Notes: generated by a model from the sequence alone, not told the origin. A stretch of 50,113 bases of DNA from Bacteroidota bacterium (GCA_005788035.1 SXZI01000171.1:1-50113), one strand, 5' to 3'; shown: positions 41,255 through 50,113, counted from the first letter of the stretch. Program-made: numbers and translations.

Positions 41255-43771
41255 ATGTCTACAAATGAAGAATTGCTCCAAGCCATAACTGCAGGATCCG
41301 AACAGGATTCTTCACCAAACATACCAGAAAACCTAACCGTTTTACCCTTGAGGGATGTCATTATATACCCCTATATGATTTTCCCCGTACTCATTGGGCG
41401 AACATCTTCCCTGAAAGCCGTTTCACAGGCACTCGAAAGAGATAAATTCATCTTTGCTGCAACTCAAACTCAGGCTAGTATTGATGAACCGGAGCTAATA
41501 GATGTCTATCCACATGGCACAATCTGTAAAATACTCCAGGTGATCAGACTCCCAAATAACCTGCTAAAGGTTTTGGTGGAGGGGGTATTTCACGGTGTGA
41601 TTGAAAAGCCAATTGAAAATCCCGAGTGTTTGGAAGCACATATTCGCATTCTTAAACAAGATGATGTTATACAAGATGCTGAACTTGAAGCCTATGTTCG
41701 TAAAACTCAAGAAGCATTTTCGGCTTATGTTTCAACAAATAAACATTTGCCTCCTGAAATACAATCTGCATTTGAAAATATTGAAGATCCAGTCCGCAAA
41801 CTTTTTTATGCTGCTGCAAACATTGATAAAAATGTTCATGCAAAACAAGAAATACTACAGCAGACTTCTCTAAAAATGCAATACAAACATTTGTTAGAAA
41901 TGTTGAAAGATGAGTTGGAAGTTTTGAAACTTGAAGAAGAATTGGATACCAAGGTAGCAGATTCGATTCAAAAGACGCAGCGCAAGTATTACATTCAAGA
42001 GCAAATCAGAGCTTTGCAAAAAGAATTGGACGGTGATGAAGAGCTTTCACCGGAAATGCTCACTCTACTCCATGGTATAGAATCATCAGGGATGCCCGAT
42101 GATATAAAAAAAAGAGTACTTGAAGAATTTGACAAATTCAAAAAAACCATGTCTATGTCTCCAGAATATTCTGTTCTACGAACATATTTGGAAACAGTCA
42201 TCGGTTTGCCTTGGACTACTGTTACTGAAGATAGTACAGACCTTAGACATGTAGCTGATATCTTGAATGAAGATCATTATAATATGGAAAAACCCAAGGA
42301 AAGAATTCTTGAGTTTATATCGATTTTAAAAATGGCGGGGACTGCAAAAGGTCAAATTCTTTGTTTGTCTGGCCCTCCGGGTGTTGGTAAAACATCACTA
42401 GCCCGCTCAATAGCACGTGCTTTGGGAAGATCATTTGTTCGAATCTCTCTTGGCGGTATTCGTGATGAAGCCGAGATACGCGGACATCGTCGTACTTATA
42501 TTGGAGCTATGCCCGGTAAAATTATTGCTGCAATGAAAAAGGCCGGAACAGTGAATCCCGTGATTCTATTGGATGAAGTGGATAAGATGTCTATGGACTT
42601 CAGAGGAGATCCGTCTGCGGCTTTGTTAGAAGTATTGGATCCTGAGCAAAACAATGCCTTCAATGATCATTATCTTGAATTAGATTATGATTTATCAAAG
42701 GTTTTATTTATCACAACTGCAAATGTAAAATATAATATTCCTGCTCCACTTTTAGATCGAATGGAAGTGATTGATTTAAATAGTTATCTTGACTTTGAAA
42801 AAGTACAAATTGCCAAAAAGCACATTGTTCCAAATCTTTTGCAAGAATATGCATTAAAGAAGTATAAGATCTCTTTCAGTGATAAGGCATTGTTGAAAAT
42901 CATTAGAGAATATACAAGAGAATCAGGTGTTCGAAATCTAGAACGCGAAATTGCTTCCATACTTAGGAAGATTGCCAAAGAGATTGTATCAGGAAATAAA
43001 AAAAACACCTCAAAGGGTATCAAAGTATCTGAAGATTCTATTGAAGATTACTTGCGTACTCCAAGATTCAAAGAATCAAACTCCAATCTCACAGATAAAA
43101 TTGGAATTGCAACTGGACTTGCTTGGACTAGTGTTGGTGGTGATACTCTACCCGTTGAGGTAAGTATTATGCCTGGTTCTGAACGTTTGACGCTTACAGG
43201 TAAACTTGGCGATGTGATGAAAGAATCCGCTAGTGCTGCTTTGACCTATATCCGCTCACATGTTGAAGATCTCAGTATTTCACCGGGTTTCGAGAAAGGA
43301 AAAGAAATTCATATTCATGTTCCTGAAGGTGCAATTCCAAAAGATGGCCCATCCGCAGGAATTACTATGACAATTGCAATGATTTCTGCTGCAACAGGTA
43401 AACCCGTAAGAGGAGACATAGCCATGACGGGCGAAATAACATTGCGCGGTATGATTTTACCAATCGGTGGGCTCAATGAGAAATTGCTGGCAGCAAAGAG
43501 ACTTGGAATTAAGACAGTATTGATACCGGAAGGAAATGCCAAGGATATTCAGGAAGTAAATCCTCATATTTTAAAAGGACTAAACATCATTCCTGTTGAA
43601 TGTCTTGACCAAGCATTGCCCCATGCATTCAGAAAATGGACAGCTACTCGTTCTGATTTTACTTCAAAAAAGAACATAGCTATACCTACTCCACAACGAA
43701 AGAAAAAGAAAATTGCAGTAACGCAATCCAGTTCAAGTAGAAAAAAATCGGGAAGATTATCAAGAAGTTAA
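41255..43771 (+). CDS. lon: ATP-dependent protease Lon
   Basis: An 838-residue protease. The N-terminal substrate domain begins LTVLPLRDVIIYPYMIFPVL. A coiled coil lies about residues 195-260. The AAA+ module has Walker A GPPGVGKTS and Walker B VILLDEVDKM. The protease domain carries the catalytic serine in KDGPSAGITMTIAM and the lysine in IGGLNEKLLAAKR. The last 40 residues are a basic, serine-rich tail (RKKKKIAVTQSSSSRKK) longer than in E. coli Lon. The ATG at 41255 has only a weak Shine-Dalgarno. The 86-base gap to the divergent permease gene shows no clear promoter box. It ends overlapping glgA by four bases. Confidence 0.98.
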   Translation: MSTNEELLQAITAGSEQDSSPNIPENLTVLPLRDVIIYPYMIFPVLIGRTSSLKAVSQALERDKFIFAATQTQASIDEPELIDVYPHGTICKILQVIRLPNNLLKVLVEGVFHGVIEKPIENPECLEAHIRILKQDDVIQDAELEAYVRKTQEAFSAYVSTNKHLPPEIQSAFENIEDPVRKLFYAAANIDKNVHAKQEILQQTSLKMQYKHLLEMLKDELEVLKLEEELDTKVADSIQKTQRKYYIQEQIRALQKELDGDEELSPEMLTLLHGIESSGMPDDIKKRVLEEFDKFKKTMSMSPEYSVLRTYLETVIGLPWTTVTEDSTDLRHVADILNEDHYNMEKPKERILEFISILKMAGTAKGQILCLSGPPGVGKTSLARSIARALGRSFVRISLGGIRDEAEIRGHRRTYIGAMPGKIIAAMKKAGTVNPVILLDEVDKMSMDFRGDPSAALLEVLDPEQNNAFNDHYLELDYDLSKVLFITTANVKYNIPAPLLDRMEVIDLNSYLDFEKVQIAKKHIVPNLLQEYALKKYKISFSDKALLKIIREYTRESGVRNLEREIASILRKIAKEIVSGNKKNTSKGIKVSEDSIEDYLRTPRFKESNSNLTDKIGIATGLAWTSVGGDTLPVEVSIMPGSERLTLTGKLGDVMKESASAALTYIRSHVEDLSISPGFEKGKEIHIHVPEGAIPKDGPSAGITMTIAMISAATGKPVRGDIAMTGEITLRGMILPIGGLNEKLLAAKRLGIKTVLIPEGNAKDIQEVNPHILKGLNIIPVECLDQALPHAFRKWTATRSDFTSKKNIAIPTPQRKKKKIAVTQSSSSRKKSGRLSRS

Positions 43772-45225
43772 TGATGATCACAAAGATTGCTGAATAAAAC
43801 CAAATACTGTTCTGCTGTATGTGCAATGGGATAATTGGTTTTCATGGAATTTTTGATGAGAACGTTCATCAATGGTTGATTTGCATAACACAAAATTGCA
43901 TTTTCAATGGATTCCGATAAAGCAATAGCGTTGAAATCCCTAAATACCAATCCATTCCCAATTTTAGAATCTTTGTCAAAAGCTTGGACTGTGTCCTTTA
44001 GGCCTCCCACATGCCGAACAATAGGAATGGTTCCGTATTTCATGGCATATATTTGCGTCAAACCGCAAGGTTCAAATGCAGAAGGCATAAGGAAAAAGTC
44101 TGCATAAGCAAGAATGGCATGCGCCAAAGACTCATTATACCCTTGAGTATATGAGCAAGATTTAGGGAACCTTTGATGTAATGCAGTAAAATACTCTTCG
44201 TAAGATCTATCTCCGGAACCAAGGACAACTAATCGAATGCTATCTTCTTGAAGGTAATGCTCAATGCACCCTTTCAGAATATTAAAGCCCTTTTGACTTG
44301 TGAATCGTGAAACAATTCCGAAGACAGGCAATGATTCATTGTTATATGATGAGGGAAATAACTGAGTAATTAATTGATGTCTACCTTTGACTTTACCTTC
44401 TACATCATTGATCGTGAAATGATGTGTTATGTACTCATCCATTTCAGGATTCCAGACATCATAATTTACTCCATTTAGAATGCCATGTAATTTGCCTTGA
44501 AATTGCTGAAATATCTCTTCTAATCCCTCACCAAATTCTACAGTCAATATTTCTTTTGCATAGCCTGGACTTACGGCTACTACAGCATCGGCGAAGTAAA
44601 TGCCAGCATATAACGCATTGAATAACTTCTTGAACAAAAACTGTGATTCATAAGGATCGTTTAGAAAATCCCAATTTGAAATATCATGCATTCTATCATT
44701 GTCATACCATCCTTGATATTGAGCATTATGGATAGTTAATATGCCTTTTGTTTTTGAGAAGAGTGGATGATCAGCATAATCAAGTTTTAGCATTGGTAGA
44801 AGAAGTGCTGTATGATAATCATGTGCTGAAATGATATCCGGCGAGATATTCAGTTTAATCATGATCTCGAAAGCAGCTTTGCATAATACATAAAATCGAA
44901 GATCATTATCGGCATAACCATCCGGATTACCGTATATTCCAGGTCTGTCATAGAGTTCATCGCACTCCAAAAGATACACCGGTATCAATGTATTATGGAT
45001 ATAAGTCTTATACACATGCACCGTATGAGAACAAATCGTCAACTCAATTTGCATATCAATAAGAGTGGTGGAATCTGATTCTGAAATGCATCCATATTTT
45101 GGCAGAACAATGATTGGTTCATGGCCAAGCTTCTCCCATCCGATTGGTAATGCTGCAGATATGTCAGCCAAACCTCCGACCTTTGCAAAATGTTCAAGTT
45201 CGGCACTAGAGAGAAGAATGGTCAT
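43768..45225 (-). CDS. glgA: glycogen synthase, ADP-glucose type
   Basis: A 485-residue GT5 glycosyltransferase extending alpha-1,4-glucan from ADP-glucose. The KxGGL motif is FAKVGGLADISAALP near residue 16. ISAHDYHTALLLPMLKLDY and TIHNAQYQGWYD lie in the N-terminal lobe. FGIVSRFTSQKGFN and MPSAFEPCGLTQIYAMKYG in the C-terminal lobe bind the donor. The length is typical. AAGGGAG lies six bases before the ATG, and the start overlaps ispE by four bases. Other glycogen genes are not in the window. Starch synthase activity is excluded only by context. Confidence 0.96.
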   Translation of the reverse strand: MTILLSSAELEHFAKVGGLADISAALPIGWEKLGHEPIIVLPKYGCISESDSTTLIDMQIELTICSHTVHVYKTYIHNTLIPVYLLECDELYDRPGIYGNPDGYADNDLRFYVLCKAAFEIMIKLNISPDIISAHDYHTALLLPMLKLDYADHPLFSKTKGILTIHNAQYQGWYDNDRMHDISNWDFLNDPYESQFLFKKLFNALYAGIYFADAVVAVSPGYAKEILTVEFGEGLEEIFQQFQGKLHGILNGVNYDVWNPEMDEYITHHFTINDVEGKVKGRHQLITQLFPSSYNNESLPVFGIVSRFTSQKGFNILKGCIEHYLQEDSIRLVVLGSGDRSYEEYFTALHQRFPKSCSYTQGYNESLAHAILAYADFFLMPSAFEPCGLTQIYAMKYGTIPIVRHVGGLKDTVQAFDKDSKIGNGLVFRDFNAIALSESIENAILCYANQPLMNVLIKNSMKTNYPIAHTAEQYLVLFSNLCDHH

Positions 45226-46091
45226 GCGATACTCCCTTGTGAAGAGGAATGCATTGATTCTTGCAGAGGGAGTAGTAGAGATTCATAAGAGGAGCACATG
45301 CGTTGAGCAAGTACAGCATCAGCTTTTGATGAAAAAATGCCATACATTGTAGATCCACTTCCACTCATCAACGAAAGATCTGCTCCGGCATCAAGTAGCA
45401 GTTTTTTGATTTTAGCCAATTCAGGATATACTGCATGAATCGGAGGTTCAAAATCATTTACAATTGTGTGGGATTTAAGATCAATGATACCATCATGAAT
45501 CAAGTCTTCGAATCGTATACATGAATGAGATGCATAGTCTTTCACCTGTGCATAAGCCCATGCAGTCCCTATATGTAGACCAGGCATGATAATGAGTATC
45601 CAAGCATTAAGTTCGATGGCGATTGGTCGAATAATTTCTCCTTGCCCCTCGACAATCGCTGGTTGATCTTGAAGAAAATAGGGAATGTCGCTTCCAAGGC
45701 TCAAAGCAATGTTGAGCATGTTTTCAGGACTGATGTCGATATTCCAAAGCTGAGTCAACGCTCGCAAGGTCACTGCAGCATCAGAGCTTCCTCCGCCCAT
45801 TCCAGCTCCGGCCGGAATTTTCTTATCTAGGTGGATTTTGGCCCCTAATGTTGTCCCAGAAAATTGTTTTAGGGCATAAGCTGCCTTCATTACGAGATTT
45901 TCCGCTGCGGGAATCTGAAAAGAACAATTATCAGTAAATAGTATGGAATCCTCATGCAATTCGAATGTCAAAACATCAAATAGACCCCGAATTGGCAGGA
46001 ATAATGAATGAATTGCATGATATCCATTCGGGAGAATGCCTGTTATTCGCAGTCCAAGATTTATCTTTGCATGTGCATGAAGTGTTAACAC
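45222..46091 (-). CDS. ispE: 4-diphosphocytidyl-2-C-methyl-D-erythritol kinase
   Basis: A 289-residue GHMP kinase of the non-mevalonate isoprenoid pathway. The track begins at a GTG (46145) that adds 18 unrelated residues; I use the GTG at 46091, which has AAAGGA six bases upstream and gives LTLHAHAKINLGLRI, the normal start. The ATP loop is PAGAGMGGGSSDAA; GYHAIHSLFLPI binds substrate, and LMSGSGSTMYGIF is the third GHMP motif. It is cotranscribed with glgA. The start is only 31 bases from that of the divergent kinase-like gene, so the promoters must overlap. Confidence 0.94.
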   Translation of the reverse strand: MLTLHAHAKINLGLRITGILPNGYHAIHSLFLPIRGLFDVLTFELHEDSILFTDNCSFQIPAAENLVMKAAYALKQFSGTTLGAKIHLDKKIPAGAGMGGGSSDAAVTLRALTQLWNIDISPENMLNIALSLGSDIPYFLQDQPAIVEGQGEIIRPIAIELNAWILIIMPGLHIGTAWAYAQVKDYASHSCIRFEDLIHDGIIDLKSHTIVNDFEPPIHAVYPELAKIKKLLLDAGADLSLMSGSGSTMYGIFSSKADAVLAQRMCSSYESLLLPLQESMHSSSQGSIA

Positions 46092-46122
46092 ATTCGTTCC
46101 TTTGCTTTCAAACTGTGCAAAA

Positions 46123-46767
46123 ATGTCAAAATTTGACCAAATCACCTATCTCGGCGAAATACAAAGAAAGAGCATACATATTGTGTCCATGCTGATCCCG
46201 ATTATTTATTTCTTCATAGACACCAAAACCGCCCTTTTAATACTGTTTCCAATGACAATCATCACGATTTTGATTGACATATCTCTGTACTACAGTGAAA
46301 CAGTGCGAAATTTTGCATATCCAATTCTTGGGGGAATGTTAAGACCACATGAGCGTGAACGTACATCCCTTGTATTGAATGGTGCTTCTTGGGTTATGAT
46401 TGCAGCATGCATAACGATTGCCGTTTTCCCAAAGCCCCTTGCAATCATCGGTTATTCAATAGTCATTCTTTCCGATATTGCAGCAGCTTTGATTGGCCGA
46501 AAATATGGAACGATCCCATTTATGGATAAATCACTCCAGGGGAGTGCAGCCTTCTTTGTAGTGGCTTTGATTGTTTCAGCAATTTGGACCTGGATTTTTG
46601 AGTTTTCACTCCTGTTTTATGGTATTTCGGTCTTCGGTTCTTTGATTGCTACAGTTGCTGAGGCATCTACAACCAGACTCAAACTTGATGATAATCTTGC
46701 TGTTCCCATTTCATATGCCGGTATTACATGGTTATTGTCCATACTTTGTTCCATTCCTCTTTATTGA
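46123..46767 (+). CDS. dolichol/phytol/diacylglycerol kinase family membrane protein
   Basis: A 214-residue protein with about six transmembrane segments. IQRKSIHIVSMLIPIIYFF near the N terminus, MLRPHERERTSLVLNGAS, LSDIAAALIGRKYG and DKSLQGSAAFFVVALIV are the motifs of the SEC59/DGK1/VTE5 group, which phosphorylates polyprenols, phytol or diacylglycerol with CTP or ATP. The group is also related to CDP-diglyceride synthases. The exact substrate is unknown. The track start at 46102 is a TTG; the ATG at 46123 is used. The peroxiredoxin gene starts four bases after the stop. Confidence 0.85.
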   Translation: MSKFDQITYLGEIQRKSIHIVSMLIPIIYFFIDTKTALLILFPMTIITILIDISLYYSETVRNFAYPILGGMLRPHERERTSLVLNGASWVMIAACITIAVFPKPLAIIGYSIVILSDIAAALIGRKYGTIPFMDKSLQGSAAFFVVALIVSAIWTWIFEFSLLFYGISVFGSLIATVAEASTTRLKLDDNLAVPISYAGITWLLSILCSIPLY

Positions 46768-46771
46768 TCAT

Positions 46772-47230
46772 ATGCCATTACGTATCGGAGAGATCATTCC
46801 TGACTTTAAGGCTTTCAATCAATTTGGAACAGAGATATCCTCATCTGACTTAAAAGGGAAAAACACAGTCCTGTTTTTTTATCCAAAAGATGACACATAT
46901 ATGTGCACCAAGGAGGCATGTTCATTCCGGGATGCAAATGATGAATTTCTTCGTCATGAAATTCAGGTTTTTGGTATTAGTGCCGATAGCATCAGTCAAC
47001 ATGCAGATTTTGCACAAAAGCATGGATTGAATTATATGCTTCTATCCGATGAGAAAAATCATATTCGTAATCTTTTTGGGGTTCCTCGAGGATTGATGGG
47101 GCTTTTACCCGGAAGAGTCACTTATTGTTTCGATGAACAAGGCATACTTCTCTCGTTGATCGAGGCTTCTCTCAGCGCAGAATATCATGTTCAAGAAGCA
47201 CTGAAAACGTATAAAATCACTAAGTCATAA
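46772..47230 (+). CDS. peroxiredoxin, Bcp/PrxQ type
   Basis: A 152-residue thiol peroxidase reducing hydrogen peroxide and organic hydroperoxides in the cytoplasm. The peroxidatic cysteine lies in DTYMCTKEACSFRD, with a second cysteine five residues later as in PrxQ. LFFYPKDD precedes it and VFGISADSISQHADF follows. The N terminus MPLRIGEIIPDFKAFNQFG is normal for the family, so I use the ATG at 46772 instead of the track start at 46646, which would add 42 residues read from inside the kinase-like gene. The FkbM gene follows after 25 bases. Confidence 0.93.
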   Translation: MPLRIGEIIPDFKAFNQFGTEISSSDLKGKNTVLFFYPKDDTYMCTKEACSFRDANDEFLRHEIQVFGISADSISQHADFAQKHGLNYMLLSDEKNHIRNLFGVPRGLMGLLPGRVTYCFDEQGILLSLIEASLSAEYHVQEALKTYKITKS

Positions 47231-47255
47231 TTATTCTTTTTTGAGTATCCATTTC

Positions 47256-48161
47256 ATGAGAACTTTTCTCATTTCAATAATCAGGTTGTACTGCAGACAT
47301 GTTCCGATTCATATCGGAAAGGGATTTCTCATGCGTATGGGAAGAAGAATCCTGCTTTTGGGATTAAAAAAAACCTCATTAATGGCTCATTCATTACATG
47401 GCGTGTCAATGGAAATCGAGTTGCCAAGAGATGCCGGTTGGGATGTATTGTATTTTCGTGGCACATATGAAACGGGAACTACCAAAGTATTTGAATTGCT
47501 TATCCGTGATTTAGATAGAGTGTTTGATATTGGAGCCAATATGGGATGGTACTCTATCATAAGCTCTCGACTTGCGCGCCATGGCGAAGTTCATGCTTTT
47601 GAACCGGTTCCATTCATATATGAAAAATTCAAAAAAAATATCTCATTGAATAATGAAAATGATATTCATGTCAATAATATTGCACTTGGCAGAGAAAAGC
47701 ATGGTTCCATAGCAATGCATACCTTTGATGGATTGTATCATGGTCATAGTTCTATGTCCACGTTGAATCGTACAGATTATACCACTGTGCACGTTCCCAT
47801 GACTACACTTGATTCATATTGTGAAGAACATGGTATCGGTAGAATCGATTTCATAAAGATGGATACCGAAGGTGCCGAGATGGAAGTATTGGCAGGGGCT
47901 AAACAATTGATGAGTGGATCTTTTCCACCAATATGGCTTATTGAATTGAATGATGAGACATGCGCAGCTTTTGGATATAAACCACATCAATTGATTGATC
48001 AATTGTGTTCTTATCACAAGTATGAATTATATGTGATTCAGGGGGCTTGGGGAAGAGTGCGAAACATGAGAGATTCGCATGACTATGAGCACGGCGATAA
48101 TCTATTGTGTATTCCACAGTACAGAAGTGATGCCTTGGAACAAATCAAAAGTTTATTCTAA
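47256..48161 (+). CDS. FkbM family methyltransferase
   Basis: A 301-residue SAM-dependent methyltransferase. RVFDIGANMGWYSIISSRLA is the SAM-binding motif I, VHAFEPVPFIYEKFKKNI motif II, and IDFIKMDTEGAEMEVLAGA the conserved acidic motif of FkbM proteins. These enzymes often O-methylate sugars or polyketides; the substrate is unknown here. The track start (47241) is a TTG; the ATG at 47256 is chosen, with no strong Shine-Dalgarno for either. It ends overlapping ctaA on the other strand by four bases. A polysaccharide cluster is not visible around it. Confidence 0.9.
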   Translation: MRTFLISIIRLYCRHVPIHIGKGFLMRMGRRILLLGLKKTSLMAHSLHGVSMEIELPRDAGWDVLYFRGTYETGTTKVFELLIRDLDRVFDIGANMGWYSIISSRLARHGEVHAFEPVPFIYEKFKKNISLNNENDIHVNNIALGREKHGSIAMHTFDGLYHGHSSMSTLNRTDYTTVHVPMTTLDSYCEEHGIGRIDFIKMDTEGAEMEVLAGAKQLMSGSFPPIWLIELNDETCAAFGYKPHQLIDQLCSYHKYELYVIQGAWGRVRNMRDSHDYEHGDNLLCIPQYRSDALEQIKSLF

Positions 48162-49078
48162 GAGCGTACATGCATTGAAAGTCTGTGCAAACTCCATATG
48201 ATGATAGATGCACAAAATAAATGAATAGGTTGCATCAGGGCAGGCACAGAAAAATATGTCATAACTATGCCGGATAGTGTTGATATAGTTAAACCTGAAG
48301 TTAATAAGACGGCAGGTATAATCACCCTCTTCCACATTGCATATGAGGTTTTGAATGTATAAAGGATATATCCATTGAGTCCCAAAATCAAAAGAGAGAA
48401 TGATCTGTGAACGGGGAATATATTGGAGAGATTATCAATCCAAATCTCTCTTTGCATAAAATTGAGTGATTTTGCCAATACGTCGATTTCTTCTCTTACC
48501 TGTGTGCCTAACAATACCTGTAGAAACATTAAAGCAAGTGCAATGTAGGTGAATCTATGCATGCGTCTATCTCGTATCCTTTCAGGATACTCAGTGAAAG
48601 CTACATAATTAGCGATCATCAGAATCAGAAATGCGACCATCATATGAATTGTTATACGATAGGGTGCCAGATTCGATGAAACTACAAGAGCACCAAGCCA
48701 TCCCTGAAAACCTGTGAGAAACAATAATAGCAGTGAACCCCAAAAGCGATGCGGATACTGTTTTCTTTTCGATAGCGATAATCCAGCTTGTACTAATACA
48801 GATATTCCAAGCAAAGCACCTAAAAGGCGATTTATATACTCAATCCATGTTTTCGTGGCATCGAACGGATCTGCGGGAATACCATCATTAGCATACAGTT
48901 CTTGATACTTTGCAGGTAATTGATCTGCAGATGTTGGTGGTATGATTAGACCATAGCATGATGGCCAATCGGGGCAACCCATTCCTGATTGTGTAGACCT
49001 AACTATACTACCCGCTGCTATCACCAAAATGACCAAAATGGTAGTTATGGAATATATATGTCGGGAAGAAAATCTCAT
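48158..49078 (-). CDS. ctaA: heme A synthase, COX15/CtaA type
   Basis: A 306-residue membrane enzyme hydroxylating the C8 methyl of haem O to give haem A for cytochrome oxidase. The N-terminal motif GSIVRSTQSGMGCPDWPSCYG, seen here as VRSTQSGMGCPDWPSCYG, is diagnostic. Haem-ligand histidines are likely in ITIHMMVAF and VHRSFSLLIL, and QPIHLFCASIIIWSLH near the end. About eight transmembrane helices fit. The track start at 49120 lies inside the aminopeptidase gene; the ATG at 49078 overlaps its stop by four bases (ATGA) and is preferred. It implies an aa3-type or related terminal oxidase elsewhere in the genome. Confidence 0.94.
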   Translation of the reverse strand: MRFSSRHIYSITTILVILVIAAGSIVRSTQSGMGCPDWPSCYGLIIPPTSADQLPAKYQELYANDGIPADPFDATKTWIEYINRLLGALLGISVLVQAGLSLSKRKQYPHRFWGSLLLLFLTGFQGWLGALVVSSNLAPYRITIHMMVAFLILMIANYVAFTEYPERIRDRRMHRFTYIALALMFLQVLLGTQVREEIDVLAKSLNFMQREIWIDNLSNIFPVHRSFSLLILGLNGYILYTFKTSYAMWKRVIIPAVLLTSGLTISTLSGIVMTYFSVPALMQPIHLFCASIIIWSLHRLSMHVRS

Positions 49079-50113
49079 TGTGCAATATAGAATTCGGTGA
49101 ACAATCTGTGGAGATTCCAAATATCAATCTTGGATGCAATCTCGAAAGGGGAATGCATCGAAAGTAGAGGTATTCCAATATCGATTACCTCCATATCTTC
49201 TTTGCTCATTTGTCCTCCAATGGTTCCACCTCCGCCGGTTTCAACTTTATAAGAGGCTGTTTGCCAGGGAATTGATTTCTTGTCAAGAATATTACGCATC
49301 CATGCTGTGAATTCGGAATTTGCATCAAATGATCTTCCATACCGTTTGATGCTGGGGCCAAAACCGAGTTTTGCAGCATTGGTGCGTTCAGACAAGCCGG
49401 GGAATAATGGACTGATTCCATCATTTGCATCAGCAGATATGACTTTTGCCTGAGATAGAGCAGTTCTTGTTGTATTCTCGGAGAATGTTTGCCCTGCTTG
49501 AGCTTCTGCAATAATGCCATAAATCTTATTCAAAAATGATGAAGATGCGCCTGTATTATTAACATTACCTGTTTCTTCATTATCAACGATATAGGCCAAT
49601 GATGTATAAGTAGGGCTTTTATCAAGATCAATTAATGAACGAATTGCCACATAACTGCATGATCTATCATCTTGACCATAAGATCCAATCAGCGAACGGT
49701 CTAGGCCAATATCACGAGGGGCAAGAGCGGGTGTGATATGTAATTCCGCACTGACTAGATCTTCTTCTGTGCAATTGTACGAGGAAGAAAGTATGCTCAT
49801 GACGGTATTGATGATTGAGTTTTTTTGATCAGGTATTGAACCAATGATTGGATCCATTTCTTCGCCTTCCATTACCCCGGTATACTCGCGTTTACGCAAT
49901 GGGGAATCCACATGCGGTGCAGCATCAGGAATAATAATGACAGGATCTTCAGGTTTTCTGCCTATTTCAACTTGAATGGTAGATCCATCTTTTTTATCGA
50001 TTCTTCCGGACAACATCAACGGTATATTCAACCACTGATATTTCTTAATCCCACCATAGTATATCGTTTGAAATAAAGCAAAACCTTCTTGTTCATATAA
50101 TGGTCGGGCTTTG
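49075..50113 (-). CDS. M18 family aminopeptidase (5' end beyond the window)
   Basis: The track begins this ORF at a TTG (50031), but the frame is open to the window edge: codons 50032-50112 read without stop and include TIYYGGIKKYQWLNIP, matching the YGG...W segment that precedes DRxLxLAGR in M18 enzymes. So the gene is partial at its N terminus and at least 345 codons are seen. YIVDNEETGNVNNTGASS, KVISADANDG and GIPLLSMHSPFEIASKID hold the zinc-binding and catalytic residues of the family. It should be a cytosolic aminopeptidase. ctaA overlaps its stop by four bases. Confidence 0.9.
   Translation of the reverse strand, partial: KARPLYEQEGFALFQTIYYGGIKKYQWLNIPLMLSGRIDKKDGSTIQVEIGRKPEDPVIIIPDAAPHVDSPLRKREYTGVMEGEEMDPIIGSIPDQKNSIINTVMSILSSSYNCTEEDLVSAELHITPALAPRDIGLDRSLIGSYGQDDRSCSYVAIRSLIDLDKSPTYTSLAYIVDNEETGNVNNTGASSSFLNKIYGIIAEAQAGQTFSENTTRTALSQAKVISADANDGISPLFPGLSERTNAAKLGFGPSIKRYGRSFDANSEFTAWMRNILDKKSIPWQTASYKVETGGGGTIGGQMSKEDMEVIDIGIPLLSMHSPFEIASKIDIWNLHRLFTEFYIAQ

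Noticed and set aside
46646-46771. N-terminal extension of the peroxiredoxin
   Set aside because: The extra 42 residues are read from inside the kinase-like gene in another frame and do not resemble any peroxiredoxin N terminus.
50029-50031. Start of the aminopeptidase at the ORF-track position
   Set aside because: The codon is TTG, the frame stays open to the window edge, and M18 family sequence continues upstream, so the gene is truncated by the window and not short.
1-50113. CRISPR arrays, insertion sequences, prophage, integrase, tRNA or rRNA genes
   Set aside because: No regularly spaced repeats, transposase, integrase or phage structural motifs were seen, and no gap is large enough or structured enough to suggest a stable RNA gene. 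A covariance-model scan would be needed for small RNAs.

Overview
The window looks like ordinary chromosome from a bacterium of the Bacteroidota/Chlorobiota/Ignavibacteria-Kapabacteria assemblage. Two secreted proteins end in type IX secretion (Por) sorting domains. A 31-residue basic protein of the AURKAIP1/COX24 type is encoded. Sigma-54, DUF3109 and an E1 alpha-beta fusion fit the same group. At least eight genes are preceded by a correctly oriented TAnnTTTG box, the -7 element described for Bacteroides-type promoters. Base composition is AT-rich and even throughout. A heme A synthase and 4-hydroxyphenylpyruvate dioxygenase point to aerobic life. I place the phylum with moderate confidence and cannot name the genus.

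Layout. 1-4060 (minus): a run of fused 2-oxoacid dehydrogenase E1, panD, a GlmU-like uridylyltransferase, methylmalonyl-CoA epimerase and an Mrp-type P-loop ATPase cut by the window edge. 4247-10024 (plus): a T9SS-sorted protein, glyA, a strong terminator, then DUF3109, rpoN and an atypical dihydroorotate dehydrogenase-like enzyme. 10025-15444 (minus): an orphan PhnE-type permease, an RRM RNA-binding protein, and a hisC-like/hppD/gdh set suited to tyrosine breakdown. 15646-19999 (plus): MqnA-like protein, psd, lnt, nadD and queC, tightly packed. 20029-23620 (minus): ABC ATPase, ABC permease, a small membrane protein, YceI and a CxxCH-containing T9SS protein, ending at a hairpin; this is the least explained operon here.

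23772-26815 (plus): sppA, HU, a TPR protein and the 31-residue basic protein, closed by a terminator. 26848-29973 (minus): recN, an HD-domain alarmone-hydrolase-like protein and a Mn/Zn ABC ATPase. 30125-32862 (plus): a HAD-UbiA fusion and a DprE1-like oxidase, which look like part of decaprenyl-phospho-arabinose synthesis. 32863-35786 (minus): fur and topA. 36003-39166 (plus): speA and a DUF1343/NamZ muramidase. 39160-41168 (minus): a metal ABC permease fused to a DtxR-like domain, then plsC. 41255-43771 (plus): lon. 43768-46091 (minus): ispE and glgA. 46123-48161 (plus): a polyprenol/diacylglycerol kinase-like protein, a peroxiredoxin and an FkbM methyltransferase. 48158 to the end (minus): an M18 aminopeptidase cut by the edge, and ctaA.

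Most genes are housekeeping, packed with 1-8 base overlaps, and no gap without a gene exceeds 300 bases. I saw no rRNA, tRNA, CRISPR array, insertion sequence or prophage. Many ORF-track starts are TTG/GTG codons upstream of a better ATG; corrected starts are given with the reason. The most interesting items are the ABC/YceI/heme-motif operon, the split metal transporter with its built-in DtxR domain, the HAD-UbiA plus DprE1 pair, the atypical DHOD, and the phnE promoter that appears to share bases with the preceding terminator.
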